A stretch of 64,000 bases of DNA from Nonlabens agnitus (GTDB taxonomy: Bacteria; Bacteroidota; Bacteroidia; Flavobacteriales; Flavobacteriaceae): positions 1,960,501 to 2,024,500 of the forward strand of contig NZ_MQUC01000003.1 of NCBI RefSeq assembly GCF_002994045.1. The letters are read 5' to 3'. Each line of letters begins with the position of its first letter. The first letter of the stretch is position 1. Shown piece by piece: positions 49,001-57,636 of this stretch. The translations under genes and the position numbers were made by a program. The notes below the pieces were generated by a model. The model was given only the letters and a program-made list of their open reading frames with translations. It was not told where the DNA came from and did not search any database.

Positions 49001-49901
49001 ACTGGTTATCTTCTTTGTGAAGAAGAATGGTTTTAGCCTGAGATTCCATGATCTCATCAATATGTTGTTTCTCTAGAATCGTATCACGATCAAGTACAAT
49101 CTCGTTACGTTCAATAGAAACAACCTCACCAGTATCTTCATCTACGAAGTCTTCGTGCCATGTTTTCAAAACACGAGCAGCAAGTTTACGGCCTAGGTAT
49201 TTCTTAAGACCTGTTTTACTTGCTTTAACTTCTTCCGCAAGGTCAAAAATTCCAAGGATATCCTTATCTCTTTCAAATCCTATCGCACGGAAAAGGGTTG
49301 TAACTGGTAACTTTTTCTTACGATCGATATAAGCGTACATAACGCTGTTGATATCTGTCGCAAATTCAATCCATGAACCTTTGAAAGGAATCACACGAGC
49401 TGAATAAAGTTTTGTTCCATTAGCATGGAACGACTGTCCAAAGAATACACCAGGTGATCTGTGTAGTTGAGAAACTACAACACGTTCTGCACCATTGATT
49501 ACGAACGTACCTGAAGAAGTCATGTAAGGAATCGTCCCTAAATAAACATCTTGTACGATAGTTTCAAAATCCTCATGTTCTGGGTCAGTACAATATAATT
49601 TAAGGCGTGATTTAAGTGGCACGCTGTAGGTAAGTCCACGCTCGATACATTCTTGTATAGAGTAACGTGGTGGGTCTACAAAGTAATCAAGAAACTCTAA
49701 TACGAACTGGTTGCGCGTATCAGTAATAGGGAAGTTTTCCATGAAGGTATTGTAGAGACCTTCTACTTCACGTCTATCAGACTTAGTTTCTAATTGAAAG
49801 AAATCCTGAAACGATTTGATTTGTATATCCAGCAGATCAGGATACTCTGCCTTAGAAGTTACCGTTGAAAAATTAATTCTTTCTGTGTTTGTTGCTAGCA
49901 T
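46092..49901 (-). CDS. rpoB: RNA polymerase beta subunit
   Basis: A 1269-residue subunit. The rifampicin pocket region [47 protein letters not shown] is intact with wild-type-looking residues; [11 protein letters not shown] and the C-terminal [24 protein letters not shown] are also present. The ATG at 49901 is chosen over a TTG one codon upstream. A strong hairpin separates it from rplL. A partial palindrome match at 48281-48291 encodes VFAKV at a site naturally close to this in RpoB and is not counted as a copy. Confidence 0.98.
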   Translation of the reverse strand: MLATNTERINFSTVTSKAEYPDLLDIQIKSFQDFFQLETKSDRREVEGLYNTFMENFPITDTRNQFVLEFLDYFVDPPRYSIQECIERGLTYSVPLKSRLKLYCTDPEHEDFETIVQDVYLGTIPYMTSSGTFVINGAERVVVSQLHRSPGVFFGQSFHANGTKLYSARVIPFKGSWIEFATDINSVMYAYIDRKKKLPVTTLFRAIGFERDKDILGIFDLAEEVKASKTGLKKYLGRKLAARVLKTWHEDFVDEDTGEVVSIERNEIVLDRDTILEKQHIDEIMESQAKTILLHKEDNQSADYAIIHNTLQKDPTNSEKEAVEHIYRQLRNAEPPDEETARGIIDKLFFSDQRYNLGEVGRYRMNKKLGLDIAMDKQVLTKEDIITIIKHLIMLINSKAEIDDIDHLSNRRVRTVGEQLSSQFGVGLARMARTIRERMNVRDNEVFTPIDLINAKTLSSVINSFFGTNQLSQFMDQTNPLAEITHKRRLSALGPGGLSRERAGFEVRDVHYTHYGRLCPIETPEGPNIGLISSLAVFAKVNSMGFIETPYRTVKDGVVNLKDDPIYLSAEEEEGMHIAQANLPLDNGKITADNVIARMEGDFPVVDPKEVVYADVAPNQIASISASLIPFLEHDDANRALMGSNMMRQAVPLLRVDAPIVGTGLERQVATDSRVLINAEGDGTVVYVDAQKIVIEYDRTDREKLVSFEPDETSYNLIKFRKTNQGTSITLKPIVQKGDRVSKGQVLCQGYATEAGELALGRNMKVAFMPWKGYNFEDAIVISEKVVREDIFTSIHVDEYSLEVRDTKLGNEELTPDIPNVSEEATADLDENGMIRIGAEVEPGDILIGKITPKGESDPTPEEKLLRAIFGDKAGDVKDASLKASPSLRGVVIDKKLFSRAVKDKKKRVQDKEDIARLEQEYQAKFDDLKTRLVDKLFEIVSGKTSQGVFNDLGEEVLPKGKKYTLKMLNSVDDFTHLVSGTWTTTQETNDTVADLLHNYKIKENDLQGSLRREKFTISVGDELPAGIIKLAKVYVAKKRKLKVGDKMAGRHGNKGIVARIVRAEDMPFLEDGTPVDIVLNPLGVPSRMNIGQIYETVLGWAGEKLGKNFATPIFDGATLDQINEYTDEAGIPRFGHTYLYDGGTGERFDQPATVGIIYMLKLGHMVDDKMHARSIGPYSLITQQPLGGKAQFGGQRFGEMEVWALEAYGASSTLREILTVKSDDVVGRAKTYEAIVKGEPMPEPGLPESFNVLMHELKGLGLDLRLED

Positions 49902-49965
49902 CAATGCACGGTATTAAATGATTAAAAAAGCGTTATCGACGACGTCTCATCTTTATACGCAAAAT

Positions 49966-50002
49966 GGTCTAGGCCTGTGGGCCTTGCCCACAGGTCTAAA
50001 CC
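49966..50002 (-). promoter_or_regulatory. Hairpin in the rplL-rpoB spacer, possible attenuator
   Basis: A long stem (CCTGTGGGC 49974-49982, GCCCACAGG 49986-49994, continuing outwards with one mismatch and one G-U pair to about 17 bp) followed by ATTTT on the minus strand. Its place matches the partial terminator known between rplL and rpoB in enterobacteria; partial termination here is inference. Confidence 0.6.
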
Positions 50003-50024
50003 GATAATGTTCAGGTAAGAAGAA

Positions 50025-50399
50025 TTACTTCAACTCAACCTCAGCACCAGCTTCTTCTAGCTGAGCCTTAAGTGCTTCTGCCTCGTCTTTAGATACACCT
50101 TCCTTGATTGGAGATGGTGCATTGTCAACAAGTTCTTTTGCATCTTTCAATCCTGCACCTGTAAGTTCTTTTACAAGTTTCACTACAGCAAGCTTAGCAC
50201 CACCTGGAGCTTTAAGGATTACATCAAATTCACTTTGCTCTTCAGCAGCTTCTCCGCCACCTGCAGCTGGTCCAGCCATAGCAACTGCCGCTGCTGCTGG
50301 TTCGATTCCATACTCTTCTTTAAGTATAGTCGCTAATTCGTTTACTTCTTTCACAGTAAGGTTAACTAACTGTTCTGCGAAATCTTTTAAATCTGCCAT
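50025..50399 (-). CDS. rplL: Ribosomal protein L7/L12
   Basis: A 124-residue protein: N-terminal dimerisation helices ([29 protein letters not shown]), an Ala/Gly-rich hinge at 33-55, and the C-terminal domain [48 protein letters not shown] that binds translation factors. Follows rplJ by 53 bp. Confidence 0.98.
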   Translation of the reverse strand: MADLKDFAEQLVNLTVKEVNELATILKEEYGIEPAAAAVAMAGPAAGGGEAAEEQSEFDVILKAPGGAKLAVVKLVKELTGAGLKDAKELVDNAPSPIKEGVSKDEAEALKAQLEEAGAEVELK

Positions 50400-50452
50400 T
50401 TCTATCGTTTTAATAAAATTTATAAATAATTAATTGCGTACTATTTTGTGCC

Positions 50453-50968
50453 CTACTTTTCAGAAAGGGTCTTAAGAATTCCAGCCAATTTGCCACCACT
50501 TGATTTAAGTGCTGAAACAACATTTTTAGCTGGGCTTTGAAGTAGACCGATGATTTCACCGACCATCTCTTCTTTAGATTTGATATTACTTAAGGTTTCG
50601 ATCTTATCGTCTCCTACATAAATCGCCTCTTCAATATATGCTCCTTTAAGAACCGGTTTAGCCGATTTCTTTCTGAAGTTCTCAATAACCTTAGCTGGCG
50701 CGTTAGCCACCTCTGAAAGCATTATTGATGTGTTCCCTTTCAACAACTCTGGAAGCTCTCCAAAGTCTTTGTCAGAAGCCTCCATTGCTTTTGCAAGCAA
50801 AGTGTTCTTCACTACTGAAAGAGTTACGTTTGCTTTAAAACAAGCTCTACGTAAGTTCGATGTATCTGATGCATTAAGTCCAGAGATGTCTGCTAAATAA
50901 ATAGTAGAACTATCACCTAACGTTGCAGTCAAATCCTGTATAACAGTTGCTTTTTCTTCTCTTGTCAT
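50453..50968 (-). CDS. rplJ: Ribosomal protein L10
   Basis: A 171-residue stalk-base protein: MTREEKATVIQDLTATLGDSSTIYLADISGL at the N-terminus, FKANVTLSVVKNTLLAKA, and a C-terminal helix that binds L12 dimers. It is known elsewhere to repress its own operon by binding the mRNA leader. Eleven bases after rplA. Confidence 0.97.
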   Translation of the reverse strand: MTREEKATVIQDLTATLGDSSTIYLADISGLNASDTSNLRRACFKANVTLSVVKNTLLAKAMEASDKDFGELPELLKGNTSIMLSEVANAPAKVIENFRKKSAKPVLKGAYIEEAIYVGDDKIETLSNIKSKEEMVGEIIGLLQSPAKNVVSALKSSGGKLAGILKTLSEK

Positions 50969-50979
50969 GATCTAGATTT

Positions 50980-51681
50980 TTAGTCGTCTGTTGCGAAACG
51001 CTTCGTATCGATCTGGATGCTAGGACTCATGGTACTAGACATGTATATACTTTTGATATATACACCTTTCGAGGTAGTCGGTTTCAATTTGACTAACGTG
51101 TTGATTAATTCTCTTGCATTACCTGCAATTTTCTCTGCTTCAAATGAAGCTTTACCTACTGATGCATGAATGATACCAGTCTTATCAACTTTAAAGTCGA
51201 TCTTACCAGCTTTAACATCAGAAACTGCTTTTGCGACATCCATTGTTACCGTACCAGTTTTTGGATTAGGCATCAATCCTCTAGGACCCAAAACGCGTCC
51301 CAATGGTCCTAACTTACCCATCACACTAGGCATAGTAATGATAACATCTACATCAGTCCATCCACCTTTGATTTTCTCAAGGTAATCGTCCAGACCAACA
51401 TAATCTGCTCCTGCAGCTTCAGCCTCAGCAGCCTTATCCGGTGTTACTAAAGCAAGAACCTTCACATCCTTACCCGTTCCATGAGGAAGTGTAACTACAC
51501 CTCTTACCATTTGGTTGGCCTTACGTGGATCCACGTTTAGACGAACCGCTAGATCTACTGACGCATCAAAGTTTACATTTGATACTTCTTTTACTAACTT
51601 AGAAGCCTCTGCTACAGAATAAGTCGTTGACTTATCGATCTTAGCATTGGTCTCCTTTTGTTTCTTTGTCAATTTTGCCAT
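50980..51681 (-). CDS. rplA: Ribosomal protein L1
   Basis: A 233-residue L1: [46 protein letters not shown] and [20 protein letters not shown] are the family signatures. It binds 23S rRNA at the L1 stalk. Eleven bases after rplK, in the standard order. Confidence 0.98.
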   Translation of the reverse strand: MAKLTKKQKETNAKIDKSTTYSVAEASKLVKEVSNVNFDASVDLAVRLNVDPRKANQMVRGVVTLPHGTGKDVKVLALVTPDKAAEAEAAGADYVGLDDYLEKIKGGWTDVDVIITMPSVMGKLGPLGRVLGPRGLMPNPKTGTVTMDVAKAVSDVKAGKIDFKVDKTGIIHASVGKASFEAEKIAGNARELINTLVKLKPTTSKGVYIKSIYMSSTMSPSIQIDTKRFATDD

Positions 51682-51692
51682 TGTTACAAGTT

Positions 51693-52133
51693 TTAAGCAG
51701 GTGCGTTTCCGCCCTTAACATTAATACCCATTGATCTTGCAGTACCAGCAACCATTTTCATGGCGCTTTCTACTGTAAAAGCATTTAGGTCAGGCATTTT
51801 GTCTTCTGCGATCACTTTAATCTGATCCCAGCTTATGGTTCCAACTTTCTTACGGTTAGGCTCACCACTACCACCTTTTAATTTAGTCGCCTCAAGGATT
51901 TGAACTGCTGCTGGCGGAGTTTTAATGATAAAGTCAAAAGACTTATCTTTAAATACTGTGATTGCCACTGGCAATACTTTTCCTGCCTTATCTTGGGTTC
52001 TAGCATTAAACTGCTTACAGAACTCCATGATGTTAACACCAGCTGCACCTAATGCAGGCCCTACAGGTGGAGATGGGTTTGCTGCACCACCTCTAACTTG
52101 TAATTTTACAACCTTAGATACTTCTTTAGCCAT
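51693..52133 (-). CDS. rplK: Ribosomal protein L11
   Basis: A 146-residue L11: [37 protein letters not shown] with the proline pair of the thiostrepton site, and the C-terminal rRNA-binding domain ending [10 protein letters not shown]. Follows nusG by 69 bp. Confidence 0.98.
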   Translation of the reverse strand: MAKEVSKVVKLQVRGGAANPSPPVGPALGAAGVNIMEFCKQFNARTQDKAGKVLPVAITVFKDKSFDFIIKTPPAAVQILEATKLKGGSGEPNRKKVGTISWDQIKVIAEDKMPDLNAFTVESAMKMVAGTARSMGINVKGGNAPA

Positions 52134-52202
52134 TTTTAATTTATTTCAAAGTTTGACAGAAATAAAGTGGAAGCCTTATATACTGCCTATAAACTGTAAC
52201 AC

Positions 52203-52757
52203 TTATACTTTCTCTACTTGCATATAGCTCAACTCCAATGGAGTCTTGCGACCAAAAATCTTTACCATCACCTCAAGCTTGCGCTTCTCTTCATTGACCT
52301 TTTCAATAGTTCCATTGAAACCATTGAAAGGACCATCCACAACTTTGATAGTCTCACCATTCTTGAATGGTATTGCTATATTGTCCGTTTGTTCTGCAAG
52401 CTCATCAACCTTACCTAACATACGGTTTACTTCAGATTTTCTAAGTGGAACCGGCTCACCGCCTTTTGTTTCTCCTAGAAAACCTATAACCCCATTAACT
52501 GATTTAATGATGTGGGGAACCTCGCCTTCAAGACGAGCTTGAATCATAATATATCCTGGAAAATAAACCTTCTCCTTATTGATTTTTTTACCGTTGCGTA
52601 TTTGAACCACCTTTTCAGTTGGTACTAATATTTGCTGGAGGTAATCATTAAGGTTATGGTGATTGATTTCGTCCTCAATATATTCCTTGATCTTATTTTC
52701 TTGACCGCTTACAGATCGGACAACATACCACTTCATTACATCTTTTTCCTCTGTCAT
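52203..52757 (-). CDS. nusG: Transcription termination/antitermination factor NusG
   Basis: A 184-residue NusG: NGN domain WYVVRSVSGQENKIKEYIEDEI and YFPGYIMIQARL; C-terminal KOW domain IKVVDGPFNGFNGTIEKVNEEKRKLEVMVKIFGRKTPLELSYMQVEKV. Nine bases after secE. Confidence 0.97.
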   Translation of the reverse strand: MTEEKDVMKWYVVRSVSGQENKIKEYIEDEINHHNLNDYLQQILVPTEKVVQIRNGKKINKEKVYFPGYIMIQARLEGEVPHIIKSVNGVIGFLGETKGGEPVPLRKSEVNRMLGKVDELAEQTDNIAIPFKNGETIKVVDGPFNGFNGTIEKVNEEKRKLEVMVKIFGRKTPLELSYMQVEKV

Positions 52758-52766
52758 GTTGTAGTA

Positions 52767-52964
52767 TTAAGCTTGTTTAACCCATTCAAAGTAATTAGTA
52801 ATCGCGGTACTAAATACGGTATCAATACCGTAGATGATCAATGCAAAAACTACAGAAAAAACAGCAACTGTCACGGTAAGCTTTTGAGCTTCAGCCCAAG
52901 TAGGCCATGTAACGTGGTTGGTCAATTCATTGTAAGACTCCTTTACATATGTCGCTAATCCCAT
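52767..52964 (-). CDS. secE: Preprotein translocase subunit SecE
   Basis: A 65-residue single-span SecE: amphipathic helix YVKESYNELTNHVTWPTWAEAQ, then the membrane segment LTVTVAVFSVVFALIIYGIDTVF. Placed between tRNA-Trp and nusG as is standard in Bacteroidetes. Confidence 0.96.
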   Translation of the reverse strand: MGLATYVKESYNELTNHVTWPTWAEAQKLTVTVAVFSVVFALIIYGIDTVFSTAITNYFEWVKQA

Positions 52965-53066
52965 AATCTGAACGGTCTATTGTGAACTTAGTCACGTTTG
53001 ATGTTGCCTTGACAACATTTAATCTTTTTAAATAACTGCTATATCATTAGCAGCGTTCCAAATTTG

Positions 53067-53139
53067 CGCGGATTGAGAGGCTCGAACTCCCGACACCTGG
53101 TTTTGGAGACCAGTGCTCTACCAACTGAGCTAAATCCGC
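53067..53139 (-). tRNA. tRNA-Trp (CCA)
   Basis: 73 nt. Acceptor GCGGATT with AATCCGC, D-stem GCTC/GAGC, anticodon loop CTCCAAA (anticodon CCA), T-loop TTCGAGC. CCA end not encoded. Confidence 0.97.
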
Positions 53140-53172
53140 AAACTAAATTGAGTAGTTTGCTGTTGATAGTTT

Positions 53173-53188
53173 CGCTTTCGCGAAAGCG
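53173..53188. repeat. Dispersed 16-bp palindrome CGCTTTCGCGAAAGCG
   Basis: Perfect intergenic copy between tuf and tRNA-Trp, close to the tuf terminator. Confidence 0.95.
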
Positions 53189-53216
53189 CAATCAAAACAT
53201 ACTTCCCAATAAAGGG

Positions 53217-53255
53217 AAAGTATCCTGTCTAAAAAAACTTCAGACAGGATACTTT
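53217..53255 (-). terminator. Terminator after tuf
   Basis: A 14-bp perfect stem (AAAGTATCCTGTCT 53217-53230, AGACAGGATACTTT 53242-53255). The T tract after it on the minus strand is interrupted (TTTCCCTTTATT), so read-through into tRNA-Trp and secE is plausible. Confidence 0.7.
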
Positions 53256-53270
53256 ATTTATTAGATAGAA

Positions 53271-54458
53271 TTAATCTAGGATCTCAGTTACCTGACCAGC
53301 ACCTACTGTTCTACCACCTTCACGGATTGCAAAGCGTAGACCTAAGTTCAATGCGATAGGTTGGATAAGATCAACAGTGATTGTCAAGTTATCTCCAGGC
53401 ATAACCATCTCTACTCCATCAGGAAGAGCGATGTTACCAGTCACGTCAGTCGTACGTACGTAGAACTGTGGACGGTAGTTGTTATGGAATGGAGTGTGAC
53501 GTCCACCTTCTTCTTTTTTCAAGATGTAAACCTCAGCCTTAAATTTAGCGTGCGGAGTTACAGATCCTGGCTTAGTAATTACCATACCACGAGATATTTG
53601 AGACTTCTCAATACCTCTTAAAAGGATACCTGCGTTATCTCCAGCCTCACCTCTATCAAGAATCTGACGGAACATTTCAATACCAGTAATCGTAGATGTC
53701 AATTTTTGAGCACCCATACCGATGATTTCTACTGGATCACCTGTGTTAGCTACACCAGTCTCAATACGACCAGTTGCAACAGTACCACGACCTGTAATAG
53801 AGAATACATCCTCGATAGGCATCAAGAAAGGCTTGTCAACCTCACGTTGTGGCTCTTCGATCCAAGTATCAACAGCTTCCATCAACTCAAGAACTGTATT
53901 TACCCATTTTTCTTCACCATTCAATGCACCTAGAGCAGATCCAGAAACAACAGGACCATTGTCACCATCATATTCATAGAAATTCAATAGATCACGAACT
54001 TCCATATCTACTAGTTCAAGAAGCTCCTCATCATCTACCATGTCTACCTTATTAAGGAAAACAACGATACGTGGAATACCTACCTGACGTCCTAGAAGGA
54101 TGTGCTCGCGTGTTTGTGGCATAGGACCATCAGTCGCAGCAACTACAAGGATAGCACCGTCCATCTGGGCAGCACCAGTTACCATGTTCTTTACATAATC
54201 CGCGTGACCAGGACAGTCTACGTGAGCGTAGTGTCTGTTAAGCGTTTGATACTCTACGTGTGAAGAGTTGATCGTGATACCACGTTCTTTTTCTTCTGGA
54301 GCATTGTCAATTTGATCAAAACTTGTTGCCTTAGAGTAACCAGCATCTGCAAGTACTTTAGTGATTGCAGCAGTAAGAGTAGTCTTACCGTGGTCAACGT
54401 GACCAATAGTTCCTACGTTAAGGTGCGGTTTCGAACGATCGTACGTTTCTTTAGCCAT
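53271..54458 (-). CDS. tuf: Elongation factor Tu
   Basis: A 395-residue EF-Tu: [15 protein letters not shown], the effector [44 protein letters not shown], and the C-terminal [13 protein letters not shown]. It brings aminoacyl-tRNA to the ribosome. It lies between tRNA-Thr(GGT) and tRNA-Trp in a mixed tRNA/protein operon. Confidence 0.98.
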   Translation of the reverse strand: MAKETYDRSKPHLNVGTIGHVDHGKTTLTAAITKVLADAGYSKATSFDQIDNAPEEKERGITINSSHVEYQTLNRHYAHVDCPGHADYVKNMVTGAAQMDGAILVVAATDGPMPQTREHILLGRQVGIPRIVVFLNKVDMVDDEELLELVDMEVRDLLNFYEYDGDNGPVVSGSALGALNGEEKWVNTVLELMEAVDTWIEEPQREVDKPFLMPIEDVFSITGRGTVATGRIETGVANTGDPVEIIGMGAQKLTSTITGIEMFRQILDRGEAGDNAGILLRGIEKSQISRGMVITKPGSVTPHAKFKAEVYILKKEEGGRHTPFHNNYRPQFYVRTTDVTGNIALPDGVEMVMPGDNLTITVDLIQPIALNLGLRFAIREGGRTVGAGQVTEILD

Positions 54459-54574
54459 AATTATAATCTTAGTTTATATTAGTGTTTCAATTTAAAAACT
54501 GACACGGATACAAAACCAAATCAGCTTATACTATTTAGGGCCTCATAAAGAGACCTTTCTTTCAATTTCTATCG

Positions 54575-54646
54575 AGCCAATGACGAGATTTGAACTCGTG
54601 ACCTCTTCCTTACCAAGGAAACGCTCTACCCCTGAGCTACACCGGC
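54575..54646 (-). tRNA. tRNA-Thr (GGT)
   Basis: 72 nt. Acceptor GCCGGTG with CATTGGC, anticodon loop TTGGTAA (GGT), T-loop TTCAAAT. Precedes tuf. Confidence 0.96.
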
Positions 54647-54658
54647 TTATGATGTTAA

Positions 54659-54674
54659 CGCTTTCGCGAAAGCG
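54659..54674. repeat. Dispersed 16-bp palindrome CGCTTTCGCGAAAGCG
   Basis: Perfect copy in the spacer between tRNA-Thr(GGT) and tRNA-Gly, hence in the tRNA precursor. Confidence 0.95.
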
Positions 54675-54748
54675 AAATAGCCAAAGGCTTTTCAGAACAC
54701 GGTAAAGAAATCTCACCTAGCCTGACACCGCTATTGCGGAATAATTAG

Positions 54749-54821
54749 AGCGAGAGACCGGGTTCGAACCGGCGACATTCAGCTTGGAAGGCTGACGCTC
54801 TACCAACTGAGCTACTCTCGC
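54749..54821 (-). tRNA. tRNA-Gly (TCC)
   Basis: 73 nt. Acceptor GCGAGAG with CTCTCGC, anticodon loop CTTCCAA (TCC), T-loop TTCGAAC. Confidence 0.97.
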
Positions 54822-54853
54822 AATTACCATTTCTAGAATGGCTGTAATTAATG

Positions 54854-54934
54854 TGGGGAGAGCAGGATTCGAACCTGCGAAGGTTTCCCAACGGAGTTAC
54901 AGTCCGTCCTCGTTGGCCGCTTGAGTATCTCCCC
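54854..54934 (-). tRNA. tRNA-Tyr (GTA)
   Basis: 81 nt with the long variable arm of tRNA-Tyr. Acceptor GGGGAGA with TCTCCCC, anticodon loop CTGTAAC (GTA), T-loop TTCGAAT. Confidence 0.97.
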
Positions 54935-54965
54935 AATAATTACTTCAATTTTTCAAAAAACAAAG

Positions 54966-55039
54966 AGCCGATGGAGGGACTCGAACCCACGACCTGCTGA
55001 TTACAAATCAGCTGCTCTAGCCAGCTGAGCTACATCGGC
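54966..55039 (-). tRNA. tRNA-Thr (TGT)
   Basis: 74 nt. Acceptor GCCGATG with CATCGGC, anticodon loop TTTGTAA (TGT), T-loop TTCGAGT. First gene of the operon. Confidence 0.97.
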
Positions 55040-55088
55040 TTATGATAGATTTTAAGCGCACCACGCTCCCGTTATTTCTAACGGACTG

Positions 55089-55118
55089 CAAATGTAAGCC
55101 TATTTTTTAATTACCAAA
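55089..55118 (-). promoter_or_regulatory. Promoter of the tRNA-tuf-rpoBC block
   Basis: On the minus strand TTTG (55118-55115), 18 bases, then TACATTTG (55096-55089): an exact fit to the Bacteroidetes housekeeping promoter. It lies 50 bp before tRNA-Thr(TGT). Confidence 0.75.
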
Positions 55119-55195
55119 AAATATTTGGATAAAAATATATTGCGGAGTAATAATTTATTTTCCAACTGGACCAACACGCCTGTTTACCAAATACC

Positions 55196-56080
55196 TTAAG
55201 ACTTCTTATTGCGAGGATGCGCAGCGGCATGAACGTTTTTGAGCGCCTGCATACTGGTGTGAGTGTACACTTGAGTGCTGGCAAGGCTGGCGTGTCCCAA
55301 CAGTTCCTTGATGGCATTCAAGTCTGCTCCCTTATCCAAAAGATGAGTGGCAAATGTGTGTCGCAGCACATGCGGGCTTACCTTAGTCTTTAGGCTCACC
55401 TTCCTAAAGTAATGATTGACGATTCTATATATTAAGGATGCGTAAATAGGCTTTCCTTTTTCAGTAAGGAAAAAACTTTGGTCATTATATTGATCTACCA
55501 CTTCTCTTACCTTGAGATAATTCTTCATCACCTTAACGGTAGAATTCATAAGCGGTACAATTCTCTGCTTGTTACGCTTTCCTATTATGTTCATACGCGA
55601 GGCTTCCAGATCTACAGATGCTAATGTTAGACTTAATAATTCTGCCCTGCGCATCCCACTCACGTATAGCAATTCAATTAAGGCTCTATCTCTTACCTCA
55701 ATAAAAGAAGATAGATCATAATCTGTATCCAGTAATTCGCTTACTTCTTTTTGAGAAAATGGCACCTGAATTTTCTTGGATACCTTTAGGCTTTTATGAA
55801 GTGTCATAATATTATGTTCCACAAAACCTTGATTGCGCAGAAATTTAAAATAGGATTTTAAGGAAGACATTTTACGGGTGACACTTCTCGGACTCATCCC
55901 TTCTTCCATGAGCTGTGCCATCCACTGCCTTACCATATTATATGTCGCAGTACCTAATGCCGAATCATAATCCTCAAGAAATTCTTTGAATTGATTCAGG
56001 TCCCGCAGATAGGACTCACTAGTATGCACGCTATAGTGTTTTTCTAGCGTGAGGTAATTTTTATATTCAGGAATGTGCAT
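55196..56080 (-). CDS. Tyrosine recombinase XerC/XerD
   Basis: A 294-residue site-specific recombinase that resolves chromosome dimers at dif. Core-binding domain 1-90; catalytic residues R144 (SGMRRAEL), K168 (GKRNKQR), H237 and R240 (HVLRH), H263 (LLGHASLASTQ) and nucleophile Y272 (VYTHTS). All present, so it should be active. Its location next to rpsU and the tuf tRNAs and its length suggest the chromosomal XerC, not a mobile-element integrase. The ATG sits directly against the rpsU terminator hairpin. Confidence 0.92.
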   Translation of the reverse strand: MHIPEYKNYLTLEKHYSVHTSESYLRDLNQFKEFLEDYDSALGTATYNMVRQWMAQLMEEGMSPRSVTRKMSSLKSYFKFLRNQGFVEHNIMTLHKSLKVSKKIQVPFSQKEVSELLDTDYDLSSFIEVRDRALIELLYVSGMRRAELLSLTLASVDLEASRMNIIGKRNKQRIVPLMNSTVKVMKNYLKVREVVDQYNDQSFFLTEKGKPIYASLIYRIVNHYFRKVSLKTKVSPHVLRHTFATHLLDKGADLNAIKELLGHASLASTQVYTHTSMQALKNVHAAAHPRNKKS

Positions 56081-56120
56081 AAAAAAACGATCCGATAAAT
56101 TTAATCATTTATCGGATCGT
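56081..56120 (-). terminator. Terminator after rpsU
   Basis: A perfect 14-bp stem (56087-56100 with 56107-56120) with a TTAATC loop, followed on the minus strand by a run of seven T. The T run is contiguous with the xerC start codon. Confidence 0.9.
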
Positions 56121-56144
56121 CGTAATTAGTATTCTAATAAAAGC

Positions 56145-56339
56145 TTACATGTTCTCTGCATCTCTCAAATGCTGGATGTATTCTGCTTTGATTTTCTGTG
56201 CTCTTTTTGCAACAGATGGTTTAGTGAACTGCTGTCTTCTACGTAGTTCACGCATCTTTCCTGTACGATCAAATTTACGTTTGAAACGCTTCAGGGCTCT
56301 GTCGATATTTTCTCCGTCTTTAACTGGTATAATTAACAT
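56145..56339 (-). CDS. rpsU: Ribosomal protein S21
   Basis: A 64-residue bS21: MLIIPVKDGENIDRALKRFKRKFDRTGKMRELRRRQQFTKPSVAKRAQKIKAEYIQ, basic and helical. In Bacteroidetes bS21 helps hide the anti-Shine-Dalgarno end of 16S rRNA. Its own mRNA carries an unusually strong Shine-Dalgarno sequence here (56346-56356), in line with autoregulation reported for this phylum. Confidence 0.97.
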   Translation of the reverse strand: MLIIPVKDGENIDRALKRFKRKFDRTGKMRELRRRQQFTKPSVAKRAQKIKAEYIQHLRDAENM

Positions 56340-56345
56340 AGTGTC

Positions 56346-56356
56346 ATCACCTCCTT
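56346..56356 (-). promoter_or_regulatory. Strong Shine-Dalgarno sequence of rpsU
   Basis: AAGGAGGTGAT on the minus strand is an 11-base match to the 16S rRNA 3' end, 6 bases before the rpsU ATG. I noticed no comparable sequence in front of the other genes of the window. Confidence 0.85.
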
Positions 56357-56368
56357 TCTTTGGGACGG

Positions 56369-56398
56369 CAAAAATACATTTTTATTTATGATCCCAAA
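56369..56398 (-). promoter_or_regulatory. rpsU promoter
   Basis: On the minus strand TTTG (56398-56395), 18 bases, TATTTTTG (56376-56369): exact Bacteroidetes -33/-7 pair, same spacing as the tRNA operon promoter. Confidence 0.75.
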
Positions 56399-56415
56399 CT
56401 ATTTATATGGTTTTT

Positions 56416-56431
56416 CGCTTTCGCGAAAGCG
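56416..56431. repeat. Dispersed 16-bp palindrome CGCTTTCGCGAAAGCG
   Basis: Perfect intergenic copy just after the acyl-CoA dehydrogenase gene; symmetry extends to TTTTCGC...GCGAAA. Confidence 0.95.
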
Positions 56432-56443
56432 AAATAACTTTTT

Positions 56444-57613
56444 CTAATGTGCTGCAGGCTTATAGTCCTTACCGTCTAAAGTCATTTTTGCAATGATCTC
56501 TCTCATGATCTCGCTGGTACCACCACCTATTGGACCTAATCTACTATCACGCCACATTCTGGCTAGTGGATATTCCTCGATATATCCATAACCACCAAGG
56601 AATTGCAGGCAGCCGTAGATTACCTCATCGGCGACTTTAGTCGATAGAAGTTTTGCCATACTGGCTTCCTTTACGGGATACAGACCTTTATCCAGTTCCT
56701 CAGCAATAGAATAGTTGAAATTCTTTGCCATCTCTACCTCACTCAACATATCTGCGAGTTTGTGACGCAATGCCTGAAATTTATCGAGGGATTTACCAAA
56801 GGCTGTACGGTCTTTCATATAACCTATGGTATATTCCAACGCGTATTCTGCTCTTGCATGACCATTGATAGCCATGATCAATCGCTCTAGGGCAAAGTGC
56901 TGCATGATATATGGAAAGCCCTTACCTTCTTCACCCATAAGATTTTCAACTGGCACACGCACGTTGTCAAAACCTATCTCGCCCGTATCGCTGGCGCGCC
57001 ATCCTAATTTGTTCAATTTTGTGGCGCTTATGCCTGGCGTTTCTCTATCCATTAAGAATATGGAGATACCACGACCTTTTGCATCTGGATCGGTTTTGGC
57101 AGCTACTACTAAATAATCTGAATAAACACCATTCGTAATAAAGGTTTTTGAACCGTTAATCACATAATGATCACCATCCTTTACGGCAGTGGTTCGCATA
57201 CCTGCTACATCACTACCGCCAAAGGGTTCAGTTATACAAAGACAACCTATTTTGTCACCGGTAAGTGTAGGGACTAAGTATTCCTCCTTAATCCTATCGT
57301 CTCCTTCTTTCAATAGGTGTTGCGCACCTAAGAATGCCTGTACCCACATGGCAGCAGCAAAACCACCAGAGTTAACACGCTGCATCTCTTCTAAAAATAT
57401 AACAGTGTAGAAAAAGTCCAGATCCAGACCGCCATATTCTTCAGGGTAATACAACCCGAAGTAGCCCATGTCACCCATCTTCTTGAAAATCTCGCGATCT
57501 ATCTGGCCGGTTTCTTCCCAGCGATCCACATGAGGAACGACTTCTTTATTTAAAAAATCTCTGAAACTTTGTCTGAAGAAATTGTGTTCTTCGGTAAAAT
57601 ATTTTGAATACAT
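56444..57613 (-). CDS. Acyl-CoA dehydrogenase
   Basis: A 389-residue FAD-dependent dehydrogenase for fatty or branched-chain acyl-CoA. N-terminal helices FRQSFRDFLNKEVVPHVDRW; middle beta domain CLCITEPFGGSDVAGMRTTA and VINGSKTFITNG; C-terminal QFLGGYGYIEEYPLARMWRDSRLGPIGGGTSEIMREII, where the Glu in GGGTSEIM is at the place of the catalytic base in many members. The exact chain-length preference is open. Confidence 0.92.
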   Translation of the reverse strand: MYSKYFTEEHNFFRQSFRDFLNKEVVPHVDRWEETGQIDREIFKKMGDMGYFGLYYPEEYGGLDLDFFYTVIFLEEMQRVNSGGFAAAMWVQAFLGAQHLLKEGDDRIKEEYLVPTLTGDKIGCLCITEPFGGSDVAGMRTTAVKDGDHYVINGSKTFITNGVYSDYLVVAAKTDPDAKGRGISIFLMDRETPGISATKLNKLGWRASDTGEIGFDNVRVPVENLMGEEGKGFPYIMQHFALERLIMAINGHARAEYALEYTIGYMKDRTAFGKSLDKFQALRHKLADMLSEVEMAKNFNYSIAEELDKGLYPVKEASMAKLLSTKVADEVIYGCLQFLGGYGYIEEYPLARMWRDSRLGPIGGGTSEIMREIIAKMTLDGKDYKPAAH

Positions 57614-57636
57614 AAAATGCTTTAAATACGTTTTTT

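Noticed and set aside
53064-53264. Plus-strand open frame over tRNA-Trp and the spacer
   Set aside because: It overlaps a tRNA gene and consists partly of the palindrome read as SLSRKR; no protein features.
55196-56080. The tyrosine recombinase as an integrase of a mobile element inserted near tRNA genes
   Set aside because: Its length and motifs fit the housekeeping XerC/XerD type, and no att repeats or cargo genes are seen around the tRNAs.
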